Part shown: positions 7,708 through 16,580 of the stretch, piece after piece | Layout of the letters: each line of letters opens with the position of its first letter | How positions within the stretch are numbered: position 1 is the stretch's first letter | From: Oceanomicrobium pacificus | Lineage (GTDB): Bacteria > Pseudomonadota > Alphaproteobacteria > Rhodobacterales > Rhodobacteraceae | DNA: 64,000 bases | Direction: 5' to 3' | NCBI RefSeq assembly: GCF_009833495.1 | Contig: NZ_WUWG01000002.1 | Span: 44,397 to 108,396, forward strand | Notes under the pieces: generated by a model | What the model was told of the DNA's origin: nothing | The model's input: the letters and a program-made list of their open reading frames with translations, nothing else | Databases searched by the model: none | Translations under genes and position numbers: made by a program

Positions 7708-9186
7708 ATGTTTGCAATAGTTGCAGCACGGCCGCGCCGTGCACTGGCTAAAATGGGGGCGCTTCTCGCATCCTCGGCCATGATCTTGAGCGGCCCGGTC
7801 GCCGCTCAATCGATTGATCCGGAGAAATGGACGCCGGACTATGTCCGCTCCATCGCGGGCAAGACGACGGTCGATACGGCAGCGGAGTGCGCCAAGGCCG
7901 TGCCGCTCGATTACGAGGGGCAGGTCGATTACTGGTATGTCGGCCCGAACGAGGCCAACCCCGAGCTCGAGCACAAGATGTATGCCGACTTCTGGGCCGC
8001 CTGGGAGGAAACCTATCCCAATATCGAGGTGAACGCGCAGAACCTCGGCTACAATGACATGCTCAACAAGCTGCGCACGGCCGCGCTCGGCAATGCCGCG
8101 CCCGACGTGGCGCGCCTGCCGATCCTCTGGGGCTCGGAGTTCGCCGCCAAGGGCCAGCTGAGCGAGCTGAAGCCCGAAGATGTGGGCTATGACAGCGCCA
8201 ACTTCTGGCCGGGTGCAATGAAGTCGGTCTCGCTCAACGGCAAGACCTGGGGCATCCCGACCAACAACGAGACCATGGCCTTCATCTGGAATGCCGGCAT
8301 TTTCGAGGAAGCCGGGCTCGATCCGGAAAAAGCGCCCGACACCTGGGCGGAAGTGGTCGAATATTCCAAGCAGATCAAGGAAAAGACCGGCAAGGCCGGC
8401 TATGGGCTGGTGGCGCGCGTCAACGCGGGCAACACACCGTTCCGCTTCATGCCCATGGTCTGGGGTGAAGGCGGCGGCGCGCTCGACGAGGCGTCCGAGA
8501 GCCCGACCTATCAGGATGTCTGGATCGGCAAGGAAGGCACGGTCCGCGCGGTGCAGAACTACTATGACATGTATGTTCGCGACAAATCCGTGCCGGTCTC
8601 GGCGCTGACCAACACCCAGACGGAAAACCAGGATCCGTTCCTGGCCAACCAGCTGGCCATGGTCATCGCGCATCCCAGCGAATATGCGACCATGCTCGAC
8701 CGCGCCAACAAGGCCACCGGCAGCGACAAGGAAGCCGCCATGGCCGTTGTGAACAACATGCGCTACGGCAAGATCCCGGCTGGCCAGGATCGCCGCGCGG
8801 TGGTGTTCGGCGGGTCCAACGTCCACATTTTCAATCCTGACAATGTGGAAGGCGATCTCGACATGGAGGCCGCGAAGGCACTGGTCTGCTTCATGACCGG
8901 TCCGGAATGGTCCACGAAACTCGCCTGGGTCAGCTCCAACCCCGGCAACACACGTGGGTTCGAGACCGAGTGGATGAAGGAACGTCTCGACACGATCAAG
9001 TTCCTCGACGTTTCGACCTCGATGCTCCCGAGCGGCATACCCTTCCCGCCGGTCGCGGAAAGCCCCGAGATCATGAACATCATCATTCCCGAGATGCTGC
9101 AGAACGCACTGACCGAGAAGATGACCGTCGAAGAGGCCGTGGCTGACGCGGAGAAGAAGGTCAAAGCGCTGCTGGATGGCATGTGA
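7708..9186 (+). CDS. Sugar ABC transporter substrate-binding protein (CUT1, family 1)
   Basis: The 492-residue periplasmic binding protein delivers the sugar to the permeases encoded next. It has a Sec signal peptide (basic start, hydrophobic LASSAMILSG, cleavage near VAAQS), then an extracellular solute-binding fold with family patterns such as TWGIPTNNETMAFIWNAGIFEEAGLDPEKAPDTW. It is longer than most CUT1 binding proteins (about 420 residues). A GGGAGG ribosome site precedes the ATG. It is the first gene of the importer operon and divergent from the GntR regulator. The substrate is unknown, but three acid-sugar enzymes in the same operon suggest a uronate, aldonate or an oligosaccharide containing one. 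Confidence 0.9.
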   Translation: MFAIVAARPRRALAKMGALLASSAMILSGPVAAQSIDPEKWTPDYVRSIAGKTTVDTAAECAKAVPLDYEGQVDYWYVGPNEANPELEHKMYADFWAAWEETYPNIEVNAQNLGYNDMLNKLRTAALGNAAPDVARLPILWGSEFAAKGQLSELKPEDVGYDSANFWPGAMKSVSLNGKTWGIPTNNETMAFIWNAGIFEEAGLDPEKAPDTWAEVVEYSKQIKEKTGKAGYGLVARVNAGNTPFRFMPMVWGEGGGALDEASESPTYQDVWIGKEGTVRAVQNYYDMYVRDKSVPVSALTNTQTENQDPFLANQLAMVIAHPSEYATMLDRANKATGSDKEAAMAVVNNMRYGKIPAGQDRRAVVFGGSNVHIFNPDNVEGDLDMEAAKALVCFMTGPEWSTKLAWVSSNPGNTRGFETEWMKERLDTIKFLDVSTSMLPSGIPFPPVAESPEIMNIIIPEMLQNALTEKMTVEEAVADAEKKVKALLDGM

Positions 9187-9207
9187 TCTTCTGAGAACTT
9201 GAACGTG

Positions 9208-9239
9208 GGGCTCCCGCCGGTCCGTGCCGGCGGGGGCCC
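9208..9239 (+). other. GC-rich intercistronic stem-loop after the binding-protein gene
   Basis: A 13-base-pair stem (9208-9220 with 9227-9239, one G-T pair) encloses a 6-base loop, 19 bases after the binding-protein stop and with no T-run. In sugar ABC operons such elements usually protect upstream mRNA or partly terminate transcription, so the binding protein exceeds the permeases. The same arrangement occurs after the other two binding-protein genes in the window. Confidence 0.65.
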
Positions 9240-9295
9240 AGCCACCCGAACCAACAATCAACAAAAGACCGATCCGGGCGCGAGAAGGGGCGGAC

Positions 9296-10231
9296 ATGAG
9301 CAAGACCCACCGCAGCGAGCCATCGACACGCGGCTTTTTCGGCCGCATTGCCGACCACCGGCTCGATTACCTCTATATCCTGCCGGCCCTCGGCGTGATG
9401 ATGCTGGTGATCGCCTACCCGATCTACTACACGGTCTACCTGTCCTTCTTCCGCACGCCGCCGAGCCTTGCGATGCAGGACAAGATCTTCAACGGGATCG
9501 ACAATTACATCACCATCCTGACGGCCGAGAGCTTCCACGAGGTCACGATCAACACGATGGTCTGGACCTTCTGGTCGACCTTCATGGCGATGATCCTGGG
9601 CCTTGGCGCAGCGCTGGTGCTGAACCGCGAATTTGTGGGGCGCGGCGTCCTGCGCGGGCTGCTTCTGATCCCCTATGTCATCAGCGCGGTCGCGGCCTCC
9701 TACATCTGGCGCTGGATCTATCACAGCGATTTCGGGGTGCTCGGCGCGATCCTGCTGCAGCTTGGTCTTATCGATGACAAGTTGAACCTGCTCGACAACG
9801 TGGATCTGGTGCTGCCCTCGCTGATCGTGGTGAATGTGTGGAAGGAGTTTCCCTTCGCCATGATCATGATCCTGGCCGGCCTGCAAACGGTACCGGACCA
9901 GCTTCTGAATGCCGCGCGGGTCGACGGGGCAGGGGCTTTCGAGCGGTTCCGCCATGTCACGCTGCCGCATCTGAAAGGCGTGCTCGTCATCACGGTGCTG
10001 CTGCTCTTCGTGGCCAACCTCAACCATTTCACCATCCCGTGGATCATGACCGGCGGGGGGCCGGCCGGCGCCAGCGACATCTGGATCACCCAGATCTACC
10101 AAATCGCCTTCGGCCGCATCCGTTTCGGGATCGCCAGCGCCTATTCGGTGATCCTGTTCGGGGTGATGGTCGTGATCGGATATTTCTACGTCAAGGCGCT
10201 GACCGGCGATGACGACAGGAGGCACGGATGA
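9296..10231 (+). CDS. CUT1 sugar ABC transporter permease (MalF type)
   Basis: This 311-residue inner-membrane permease starts after LDYLYILPALGVMMLVIAYPIYYTVYLSFF, the typical first helix of MalF/UgpA-type proteins. The EAA loop is LLNAARVDGAGAFERFRHVTLPHL. ATG 9296 follows AGAAGGGG and is chosen over upstream in-frame codons, which fall in the post-binding-protein stem-loop. Its stop overlaps the next permease (ATGA), so the two permeases should be made in equal amounts. Confidence 0.92.
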   Translation: MSKTHRSEPSTRGFFGRIADHRLDYLYILPALGVMMLVIAYPIYYTVYLSFFRTPPSLAMQDKIFNGIDNYITILTAESFHEVTINTMVWTFWSTFMAMILGLGAALVLNREFVGRGVLRGLLLIPYVISAVAASYIWRWIYHSDFGVLGAILLQLGLIDDKLNLLDNVDLVLPSLIVVNVWKEFPFAMIMILAGLQTVPDQLLNAARVDGAGAFERFRHVTLPHLKGVLVITVLLLFVANLNHFTIPWIMTGGGPAGASDIWITQIYQIAFGRIRFGIASAYSVILFGVMVVIGYFYVKALTGDDDRRHG

Positions 10232-11082
10232 ACAGCCGTTTCCGTATCACCCGCTGGCATGTGATGGGCTGGATCTTCCTTGCCACGCTCCTCTTCTTCG
10301 CCGTGGCGCCGATGGTCTGGATGCTGATCACCAGCTTCAAGTCGCAGTTCGCCGCCCTGAAATACCCGCCGGAGCTCATTCCCCAGAACCCCAATCTGGA
10401 ACAGTATGAGCGGCTCCTGTCACCCAAGAACGATGTCGGGCGGCAGTTCCTGCGCTACATGCTGAACTCGATCTGGGTCTCGACCGCCACCACCGTCTTC
10501 GGCGTCGCGGTGGCGGTGCCGGCGGCCTACGCGTTCGCGCGGTTCCGCTTCCCCGGCCGCAAGGCGCTCTTCTTCTCGGTCCTCTTCCGCAACATGTTCC
10601 CGGCTGTTGTCTTCCTGATGCCGCTCTTCATCATGATGCGCTGGATGGGGCTGGTGAACACCTACACCTCGCTCATCATCACCTATCTGACTTTCGGCCT
10701 GCCGTTGTCGATCTGGCTGCTGAAGGGCTTTTACGACAATATCCCGGTGGAACTGGAGCAGGCGGCGCGGATCGACGGCTGCACCCGGTTCCAGGCCTTC
10801 TACATGGTTGTCATGCCGCTTTCGGCGCCGGGGATCATCGCGACCGCGATCTATTCCTTCATCACCGCGTGGAACGAATATGTCTATGCGCTGACCTTCC
10901 TCAACGATGACGAGAAGCTGACCCTGCCCGTGGGCCTGCAACGGTTCTTTGCCGAATATGCGACCAACTGGCCGGGTCTGATGGCGGCCTCTTTCATCAT
11001 GAGCGTGCCCGTCGTGGTCATGTTCCTGATCCTGCAGAAATATTTCGTGCGCGCCCTGACCGAAGGAGCGGTCAAGGCATGA
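10228..11082 (+). CDS. CUT1 sugar ABC transporter permease (MalG type)
   Basis: The 284-residue permease is the partner of the one upstream, sharing an ATGA overlap. About six membrane helices are visible, with the EAA loop ELEQAARIDGCTRFQAFYMVVMPLSAPG and the family C-terminus FVRALTEGAVKA. It sits in the inner membrane and contacts the ATPase encoded 35 bases downstream. Its length is normal for the family. Confidence 0.92.
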   Translation: MNSRFRITRWHVMGWIFLATLLFFAVAPMVWMLITSFKSQFAALKYPPELIPQNPNLEQYERLLSPKNDVGRQFLRYMLNSIWVSTATTVFGVAVAVPAAYAFARFRFPGRKALFFSVLFRNMFPAVVFLMPLFIMMRWMGLVNTYTSLIITYLTFGLPLSIWLLKGFYDNIPVELEQAARIDGCTRFQAFYMVVMPLSAPGIIATAIYSFITAWNEYVYALTFLNDDEKLTLPVGLQRFFAEYATNWPGLMAASFIMSVPVVVMFLILQKYFVRALTEGAVKA

Positions 11083-11117
11083 GCGTTTGCGATGCGACTA
11101 ACTGGACGGAGTGCTGA

Positions 11118-12212
11118 ATGGCGCAGGTTGATTTCGTGAATGTCGACAAATCCTATGGCAGCTTCCGCGCGGTCAAGGACGTGTCCTTCACCGTGGGCGA
11201 CGGGGAATTCGTGGCGCTTGTCGGCCCGTCGGGCTGCGGCAAGACGACGACCCTGAACCTGATCGCGGGACTTCTGGACCTGACCGGTGGGGAAATCCGC
11301 GTCTCGGGCAAGGTCATCAACGATCTCGACCCCAAGGATCGGGACATCGCGATGGTGTTCCAGAATTACGCGCTCTACCCCAACAAGACGGTGGCGCAAA
11401 ATCTCGGCTTCCCGCTGCGCATGCGCAAGGTGGCCAAGGCCGAGATCAAGGACAAGGTCGAGGAGGCGGCGCGGCTGCTCGACATCACCCATTTGCTCGA
11501 CCGCTATCCCCGTGAGCTTTCCGGCGGTCAGCAGCAGCGCGTCGCGCTGGGCCGGGCGCTCGTGCGCGACCCTCAGGTCTTCCTGATGGACGAGCCCCTG
11601 TCGAACCTCGACGCGAAGCTTCGCGTGCAGATGCGGGCGGAACTGAAACGGTTCCACCAGGATCTGAACGCAACCGTGATCTACGTCACGCACGACCAGT
11701 TGGAGGCCATGACCATGGCCGACAAGATGGCCGTGATGAGCGGCGGCGTGCTGCAGCAATATGATGCGCCTGAGCGCGTTTTCGAGGAACCGGCGAACCT
11801 CTTCGTGGCAAGTTTCGTGGGCAGCCCGGCGATGAACCTGCTACCGGCAACGCGGGTGGAGCGCGACGGCACGGTTTTCGCAACCGGGGAAGGGTGGGAG
11901 CTGACGCTTTCAGACCGCAACGGCGCGGCGGCCCGCCGGTCCGAGACGGACGCCATCATCCTCGGTGCCCGTCACAGCAGTCTTGCGCTGCACGAGACCG
12001 AGACAAGCGGCGCCATTCCCGCCCGCATCTACACGGTCGAGCCGACAGGCGACCTGACCTATGCCCATGTCGAGGTGGGGGACAAGACATTCGTCATCTC
12101 GGTTCCGCCGGACCGCCGCATTGCCGCCGACCAGCCGGTCTGGATCGGTTTCGACCAGAACAAACTGCATCTATTCGACGCCAAAACCGAACAGCGGATC
12201 GCGCAGGACTGA
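11118..12212 (+). CDS. Sugar ABC transporter ATP-binding protein (UgpC/MalK family)
   Basis: The 364-residue ATPase powers the region-2 importer. It shows Walker A GPSGCGKTT, Q-loop VFQNYALYP, signature LSGGQQQR, Walker B VFLMDEP, H-loop VTHDQLEAM and a C-terminal TOBE region (LGARHSSL...IYTVEPTGD). The H-loop, D-loop and signature are intact, so it should be active. The dehydratase gene follows after 35 bases on the same strand, consistent with a single transcript. Confidence 0.93.
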   Translation: MAQVDFVNVDKSYGSFRAVKDVSFTVGDGEFVALVGPSGCGKTTTLNLIAGLLDLTGGEIRVSGKVINDLDPKDRDIAMVFQNYALYPNKTVAQNLGFPLRMRKVAKAEIKDKVEEAARLLDITHLLDRYPRELSGGQQQRVALGRALVRDPQVFLMDEPLSNLDAKLRVQMRAELKRFHQDLNATVIYVTHDQLEAMTMADKMAVMSGGVLQQYDAPERVFEEPANLFVASFVGSPAMNLLPATRVERDGTVFATGEGWELTLSDRNGAAARRSETDAIILGARHSSLALHETETSGAIPARIYTVEPTGDLTYAHVEVGDKTFVISVPPDRRIAADQPVWIGFDQNKLHLFDAKTEQRIAQD

Positions 12213-12247
12213 ACTGCGCGCAACCGCCACGCCAGGGACATTTACCC

Positions 12248-13447
12248 ATGAAAATCATCGACATGAAATGCGCGGTGATCGGCGACAATCCCGTCGTCCG
12301 CATCATCACCGACGAGGGCATCAGCGGCTATGGCGAGGGTGAGTATTTCAAGCCCTTCCTCAAACCCTATGTGCTCCATTTCAAGGATGCGATCCTGGGC
12401 GAGGACCCGACAGACGTTGAACGGGTGATGATGCGCATTCGCCGGCGCGGGGCCTTCAAGCCCTGGGGCGCGGCGATCAGCATGATCGAACATGCGCTGT
12501 GGGATATTGCCGGCAAGGCAGCCGGCGTGCCGGTCTACAAGCTGCTGGGCGGCAAGGTGCGCGACAAGGTGCGCGTCTATAACGGGGCCATCCGGACCGA
12601 GATGACCGGCACCGACCCTGACGATTACGTGGCGGCGGTGCGCGAGATGAAGGCGCTGCCGCACGGGTTTTCCTTCATCAAGATGGGCGTCGCCTTCCAC
12701 AGTCCGATGAAGGACAATGTCCCAAACTTCCACTATGGCGACCCGCAGCGGCCGAACCCGTTCCACGGGTTCACCGACAGCGGGCTTCTGACCGAACGCG
12801 GCATGGCGCATCTGGTCGATTGCGTCGCCGCGATGAAGGAGGAACTGGGCGACGAGGTCGGGCTGGCGCTCGATTGCGGCCCGGGCTTCACGCCGATCGA
12901 TGCGCTCAAATTCGCGCGTGCGGTGGAGCCGTTCAACCTGATGTGGCTCGAGGACATGATCACCGGCGACTATACGCCGTGGGTCAATGCCGATGTCTAT
13001 CGCGATGTGACGCAGGCCACGACAACGCCGATCCACACGGGCGAGCAGATCTACCTGCGGCAGAATTTCAAGGCGCTGATCGAAGGCCACGCGGTCAATG
13101 TGGTCGGGCCCGACCCGTGCGATGTGGGCGGTCTGGCCGAGATCAAGTGGATCGCGGAATATGCCGATCTGCACGGGATCATGATGGCGCCGCACGGCAC
13201 CGGAAACGGGCTTCTGGGGCTTGCCGCTCTTGTGCAGGTCTGCGCCACCATGCCCTTGAATTATATTGGTTTCGAACTGCCGACCGGCCGGCCCGACTGG
13301 TGGTTCGATATTGTGGACGGGCTGCCCGACCCGCTGGTAAAGGACGGCTATATCGAAGTGCTCGACCGGCCCGGCATGGGGGTTGAACTCAACCGCGACC
13401 GTACAGAGCCATACCTGCGCGAAGAGGATAAGGATTTCTTCGAATGA
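12248..13447 (+). CDS. Enolase-superfamily acid-sugar dehydratase (mandelate racemase group), copy 1
   Basis: The 399-residue cytoplasmic TIM-barrel enzyme probably removes water from an aldonate or uronate-derived acid to give a 2-keto-3-deoxy acid. Metal ligands are D209 (LALDCGPG), E235 (WLEDMI) and E266 (HTGEQI); the catalytic Asp-His pair is D289 (GPDPCDVGGL) with H316 (MAPHG). K145 sits where the KxK motif falls, but only one Lys is present. An unusual loop of about 30 residues follows it (HSPMKDNVPNFHYGD and on). The start is ATG 12248 because homology to copy 2 begins there; the upstream extension of the frame lies in the ATPase gene. It overlaps the RraA gene (ATGA). The exact substrate is unknown. 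Confidence 0.85.
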   Translation: MKIIDMKCAVIGDNPVVRIITDEGISGYGEGEYFKPFLKPYVLHFKDAILGEDPTDVERVMMRIRRRGAFKPWGAAISMIEHALWDIAGKAAGVPVYKLLGGKVRDKVRVYNGAIRTEMTGTDPDDYVAAVREMKALPHGFSFIKMGVAFHSPMKDNVPNFHYGDPQRPNPFHGFTDSGLLTERGMAHLVDCVAAMKEELGDEVGLALDCGPGFTPIDALKFARAVEPFNLMWLEDMITGDYTPWVNADVYRDVTQATTTPIHTGEQIYLRQNFKALIEGHAVNVVGPDPCDVGGLAEIKWIAEYADLHGIMMAPHGTGNGLLGLAALVQVCATMPLNYIGFELPTGRPDWWFDIVDGLPDPLVKDGYIEVLDRPGMGVELNRDRTEPYLREEDKDFFE

Positions 13448-14181
13448 CCCACACGCCCGACATCACGCGCCCCGACCGGTCGGTCATCGAGGCGCTTTCC
13501 GGCATCGGATCGGCCACCGCCAGCGCCGAGCTGCACCGGCTCGGCATCCGCAACACCCATATAGAGGGGCTGACCAGTTGGACGCCGGGCAAGTCGATCG
13601 TCGGCCCCGCGATCACGCTGCAATTCATGCCGTTGCGCGAGGATGTCTATCAGGACGATGAATATGGCGATCCCGAAGCACAGCTGCACCGCCATGCGCT
13701 CTATCATGTGCAGGACGGTGACGTGGTCGTCGTCGATGCGCGCGGCAAGCTCGACAGCGGCGTCTTCGGAGAAATGATGATGACCTATCTGAAGGGCCGC
13801 GGCGGGCAGGGGGTCGTGATCGACGGCGCGCTGCGCGACTGGCCCAATATCCAGAAGGTCGATATCGGATGCTGGATCCGCGGCGTCACGCCCAACTATC
13901 ACACCCAGCGCGACATCTTTCCCTATGCGGTCAACGTGCCGATCGCCTGCGGCAACTGCTATGTGGCGCCGGGCGATATCATGGTGGCAGACGATGACGG
14001 CGCGGTGGTCGTGCCGGTCGGCATGGTCGATGCGCTGCTGGAGCGGGCCGTGTCCCATGTCGAGTGGGAGGAGTTTTCGCGCCTGAAGCTGAGCGAGGGC
14101 GGCGACTTGCGCCGCTATTACCCGCTCTCCGACGATGCCCGTCCGGAATATGAAGCCTGGAAGGCCAAGCAGACATCCTGA
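13444..14181 (+). CDS. RraA / HMG-aldolase family protein, probable keto-acid aldolase
   Basis: The 245-residue protein carries the family core GDVVVVDARG...GVFGEMMMTYLKGRGGQGVVIDGALRD. The GxxxxDGxxRD part supplies the metal and substrate ligands in 4-hydroxy-4-methyl-2-oxoglutarate aldolases. Relatives also include the RNase E inhibitor RraA, but a place between two acid-sugar dehydratases, with ATGA coupling to the first, fits retro-aldol cleavage of a 2-keto-3-deoxy acid to pyruvate and an aldehyde. The C-terminal 30 residues (RRYYPLSDDARPEYEAW) go beyond the core fold. Function is inferred from family and position. Confidence 0.78.
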   Translation: MTHTPDITRPDRSVIEALSGIGSATASAELHRLGIRNTHIEGLTSWTPGKSIVGPAITLQFMPLREDVYQDDEYGDPEAQLHRHALYHVQDGDVVVVDARGKLDSGVFGEMMMTYLKGRGGQGVVIDGALRDWPNIQKVDIGCWIRGVTPNYHTQRDIFPYAVNVPIACGNCYVAPGDIMVADDDGAVVVPVGMVDALLERAVSHVEWEEFSRLKLSEGGDLRRYYPLSDDARPEYEAWKAKQTS

Positions 14182-14239
14182 AACCCCGGCGCGGTCGCAC
14201 CCGTCCGCGCCTGTTCCATACCGACAGAGGAGACATGCG

Positions 14240-15439
14240 GTGAAAATCACCGATCTCAAATGCGCCGTGATCGCGGACAGCCCCGTTCTGCGCATCACCA
14301 CCGACGAAGGCATCACCGGCTGGAGCCAGATCGAGACGCCGAAGCCCTATCTGCAGCCGATCGTGCTGCAACTGAAGGACTGGATTGTCGGGCAGGACCC
14401 GCGCGACGTGGAACGCGTGATGCGCCGGATCCGCGTGCGCGGGGGATTCAAGCCGTTTGGATCTGCCGTCAGCGCCATCGAACATGCGCTCTGGGACATC
14501 GCGGGCAAGGCAGCGGGCGTGCCGGTCTACCGGCTGCTTGGCGGCAGGGTGCGGGACCATGTCCGGACCTACCGCACGCTCTACCAGCACGAGATGGGCG
14601 TCGGTCACACGCCCGAGGACTATGTGAAATGGGCGGAATATGGCAAGTCGCTGCCCGAGGGCTTCACCATGTTCAAGCTGCCGACGAGTTTCCATTCCGC
14701 GATGGTCAGCGACCATCCTAATTTCTTCTACGGCGATGTCCAGACGGACGCGCCGTTCCCCTATCCGCACAAAGGCGTCATGACCGAAGACGGGATGGCG
14801 CATCTGGTCGATTGCGTGACCGCGGCCAAGGAAACGCTCGGATCTGCCTGCGGCCTCGCGGTTGATGCGGGCCCCGGCTACATGCCGCAGGATGCGCTCA
14901 AATTCGCCCGCGCGGTGGAGCATCTGAACCTGCTCTGGATCGAGGATATGATCACCGGCGACTATTCGCCCTTCGTCAATCACGATGTCTATCGCGATGT
15001 GACCCATGCGACGACCACGCCGATCCATACCGGCGAACAGATCTATCTGCGCCAGAACTACAAGCATCTGATCGAAAGCCACGCGGTCAATGTGGTCGGT
15101 CCCGATCCGTGCGACGTGGGCGGGCTGGCCGAATTGAAATGGGTCGCGGAACATGCGGACCTGCACGGAATCGCGATGGCCCCGCATGGCACGGCCAACG
15201 GCATTCTCGGGCTGGCGGCGCTCATTCAGGTCAGCGCGACCCTGCCGGATAATTTCATCGCCTTCGAATATCCTGCCCGGTTCGAGCCGTTCTGGTACGA
15301 CATCACCGAAGGGTTCGATGGCGTGCCGGTGAAGGACGGCCGCATCGCGGTGCCGGACCGGCCGGGCCTCGGCGTCGATCTGGTGCCCAAGGAGGCGAAG
15401 AAATACCTGTCCGAAGGGGACGCGGACTTTTTCGACTGA
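14240..15439 (+). CDS. Enolase-superfamily acid-sugar dehydratase (mandelate racemase group), copy 2
   Basis: This 399-residue paralogue of the enzyme at 12248 is exactly the same length. It keeps every metal ligand (Asp in LAVDAGPG, Glu in WIEDMI, Glu in HTGEQI) and the Asp-His pair (GPDPCDVGGL and MAPHG). The two differ mainly near residues 113-125 (TLYQHEMG against GAIRTEMT) and in the loop after the barrel Lys (FKLPTSF), where specificity is set in this superfamily. The GTG start at 14240 has AGAGGAG 7 bases upstream, and the N-terminus then aligns with copy 1. It ends the region-2 operon. The pair may act on epimeric acids, or form mixed oligomers. Confidence 0.85.
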   Translation: MKITDLKCAVIADSPVLRITTDEGITGWSQIETPKPYLQPIVLQLKDWIVGQDPRDVERVMRRIRVRGGFKPFGSAVSAIEHALWDIAGKAAGVPVYRLLGGRVRDHVRTYRTLYQHEMGVGHTPEDYVKWAEYGKSLPEGFTMFKLPTSFHSAMVSDHPNFFYGDVQTDAPFPYPHKGVMTEDGMAHLVDCVTAAKETLGSACGLAVDAGPGYMPQDALKFARAVEHLNLLWIEDMITGDYSPFVNHDVYRDVTHATTTPIHTGEQIYLRQNYKHLIESHAVNVVGPDPCDVGGLAELKWVAEHADLHGIAMAPHGTANGILGLAALIQVSATLPDNFIAFEYPARFEPFWYDITEGFDGVPVKDGRIAVPDRPGLGVDLVPKEAKKYLSEGDADFFD

Positions 15440-15448
15440 CGGGCGGGC

Positions 15449-15478
15449 AAGACCGGCGGGGCTGCGTCAGCCGGTCTT
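15449..15478. terminator. Candidate bidirectional terminator between convergent genes
   Basis: AAGACCGGC and GCCGGTCTT form a perfect 9-base-pair stem around 12 bases, between the end of the region-2 operon and the convergent gene whose stop codon lies inside the loop. There is no clear T-run, so it may only assist termination. Confidence 0.4.
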
Positions 15479-16519
15479 CAGCCCGGCTCGCAGCCGTTCG
15501 ACCGCGCCGTCAAGGTCGGTCTGGAAGCCGGGCAGGAACAGGTCGCGCACAGCGGCGTTGAGCGCCTCGTCGGCGGCGGCTTCCGCGGCGCTCGCACCAC
15601 CGGTCAGTTGTTCGAATTCCTCGAAAGCGTCGAGGATCAAGAGCGGCTCGTCGAGCACACCCTGCACCACCATGCTGATCGACATATGCTCGATCTGGTT
15701 GTCATTCTCCGCCGGTCCGACGAAACGCGGCGCGAATCCCGAGACCCCCCAGATTTCCGCATCGCGGGCGGGTGTCCCGGTCTCATATTGCCAGATCGTC
15801 CCGAGGTGGAAGCGCCGCGCGAACCCGTGATCGAAAATCCGCATCTGCGTCAGCGGGTTGGTCCGAGTCGCGCCGGATATAAGCTGCTGCCACGCGTAGA
15901 GCGCCTTTTCCGATGGCGTGTCGAGATAGGGCGATTGCTCCAAGAGATGCTCTTGCGGCACTTCGAAGAGGAGCGCCAGCACCGGCGCGAACATGTCGAG
16001 CGCCGTATCGAGCGCCGTATCCTCCACGCCTCCGGTCTTGAAGCTGTGAAACCGCGTCCAGGCCGCACCGAGCGCGTCGAGATACGGCTTCCCCTCGGTC
16101 GTATTGAGCGCGGCCACCACCTTGTAGCTCGTCCAGCCGTCGGCCAGCATGTCCGCTGTTTCGGCATCCCAGAACGCTGGCGGGATCGGCTGTCCAGCCG
16201 CGGCACTTTTTTCCGTCAGCGCCGCAATGCCCGCAGCATATGCGGCCAGCGTGCTGGCATCGACCGTCCCGTCCGCAAGGCGCGCCATATGGCCCGATAC
16301 GGCAATATCTCCGAGGCGTGGCTCGGCATGCAGTCCGGCATCGCGCAAAGCATCGGCGATCCGGTCGGGGCTGGCTGGTGCTGCGTCGGCCGGTGTGGCC
16401 GGCGCCGACAGGCGATCCTCCGGCAGCCCGAAGAAGATCAGCCGCAATTGCGGCACCATCACCACCGCAAGCGCGAGGATGAGCAGGATCAGAAGGATCG
16501 AATAGACCAGCGTTTTCAT
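15467..16519 (-). CDS. Uncharacterised membrane-anchored protein
   Basis: The 350-residue protein (ATG 16519) begins with one strong hydrophobic helix (YSILLILLILALAVVMVP) and continues as a soluble, Ala-rich domain that would face the periplasm. I recognise no catalytic motif. Recurrent features are aromatic-rich segments (AAWTRFHSF, GTIWQYETG) and an acidic stretch (ILDAFEEFEQLTGG). GTG 16531 is an alternative start 4 codons earlier. It is convergent with the region-2 operon, and its upstream neighbour is a small exported protein on the same strand. Function unknown. Confidence 0.6.
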   Translation of the reverse strand: MKTLVYSILLILLILALAVVMVPQLRLIFFGLPEDRLSAPATPADAAPASPDRIADALRDAGLHAEPRLGDIAVSGHMARLADGTVDASTLAAYAAGIAALTEKSAAAGQPIPPAFWDAETADMLADGWTSYKVVAALNTTEGKPYLDALGAAWTRFHSFKTGGVEDTALDTALDMFAPVLALLFEVPQEHLLEQSPYLDTPSEKALYAWQQLISGATRTNPLTQMRIFDHGFARRFHLGTIWQYETGTPARDAEIWGVSGFAPRFVGPAENDNQIEHMSISMVVQGVLDEPLLILDAFEEFEQLTGGASAAEAAADEALNAAVRDLFLPGFQTDLDGAVERLRAGLKTG

Positions 16520-16580
16520 CGAGCGCCCCACGCGCAGATCATGATTTGGTCAAGTCTAACGCTTGCGGGGCGGCTTCGGT

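Noticed and set aside
7627..9348. Minus-strand open frame of about 570 codons
   Set aside because: It is antisense to the binding-protein gene, which has a signal peptide and family motifs. The opposite translation is His/Arg-rich shadow.
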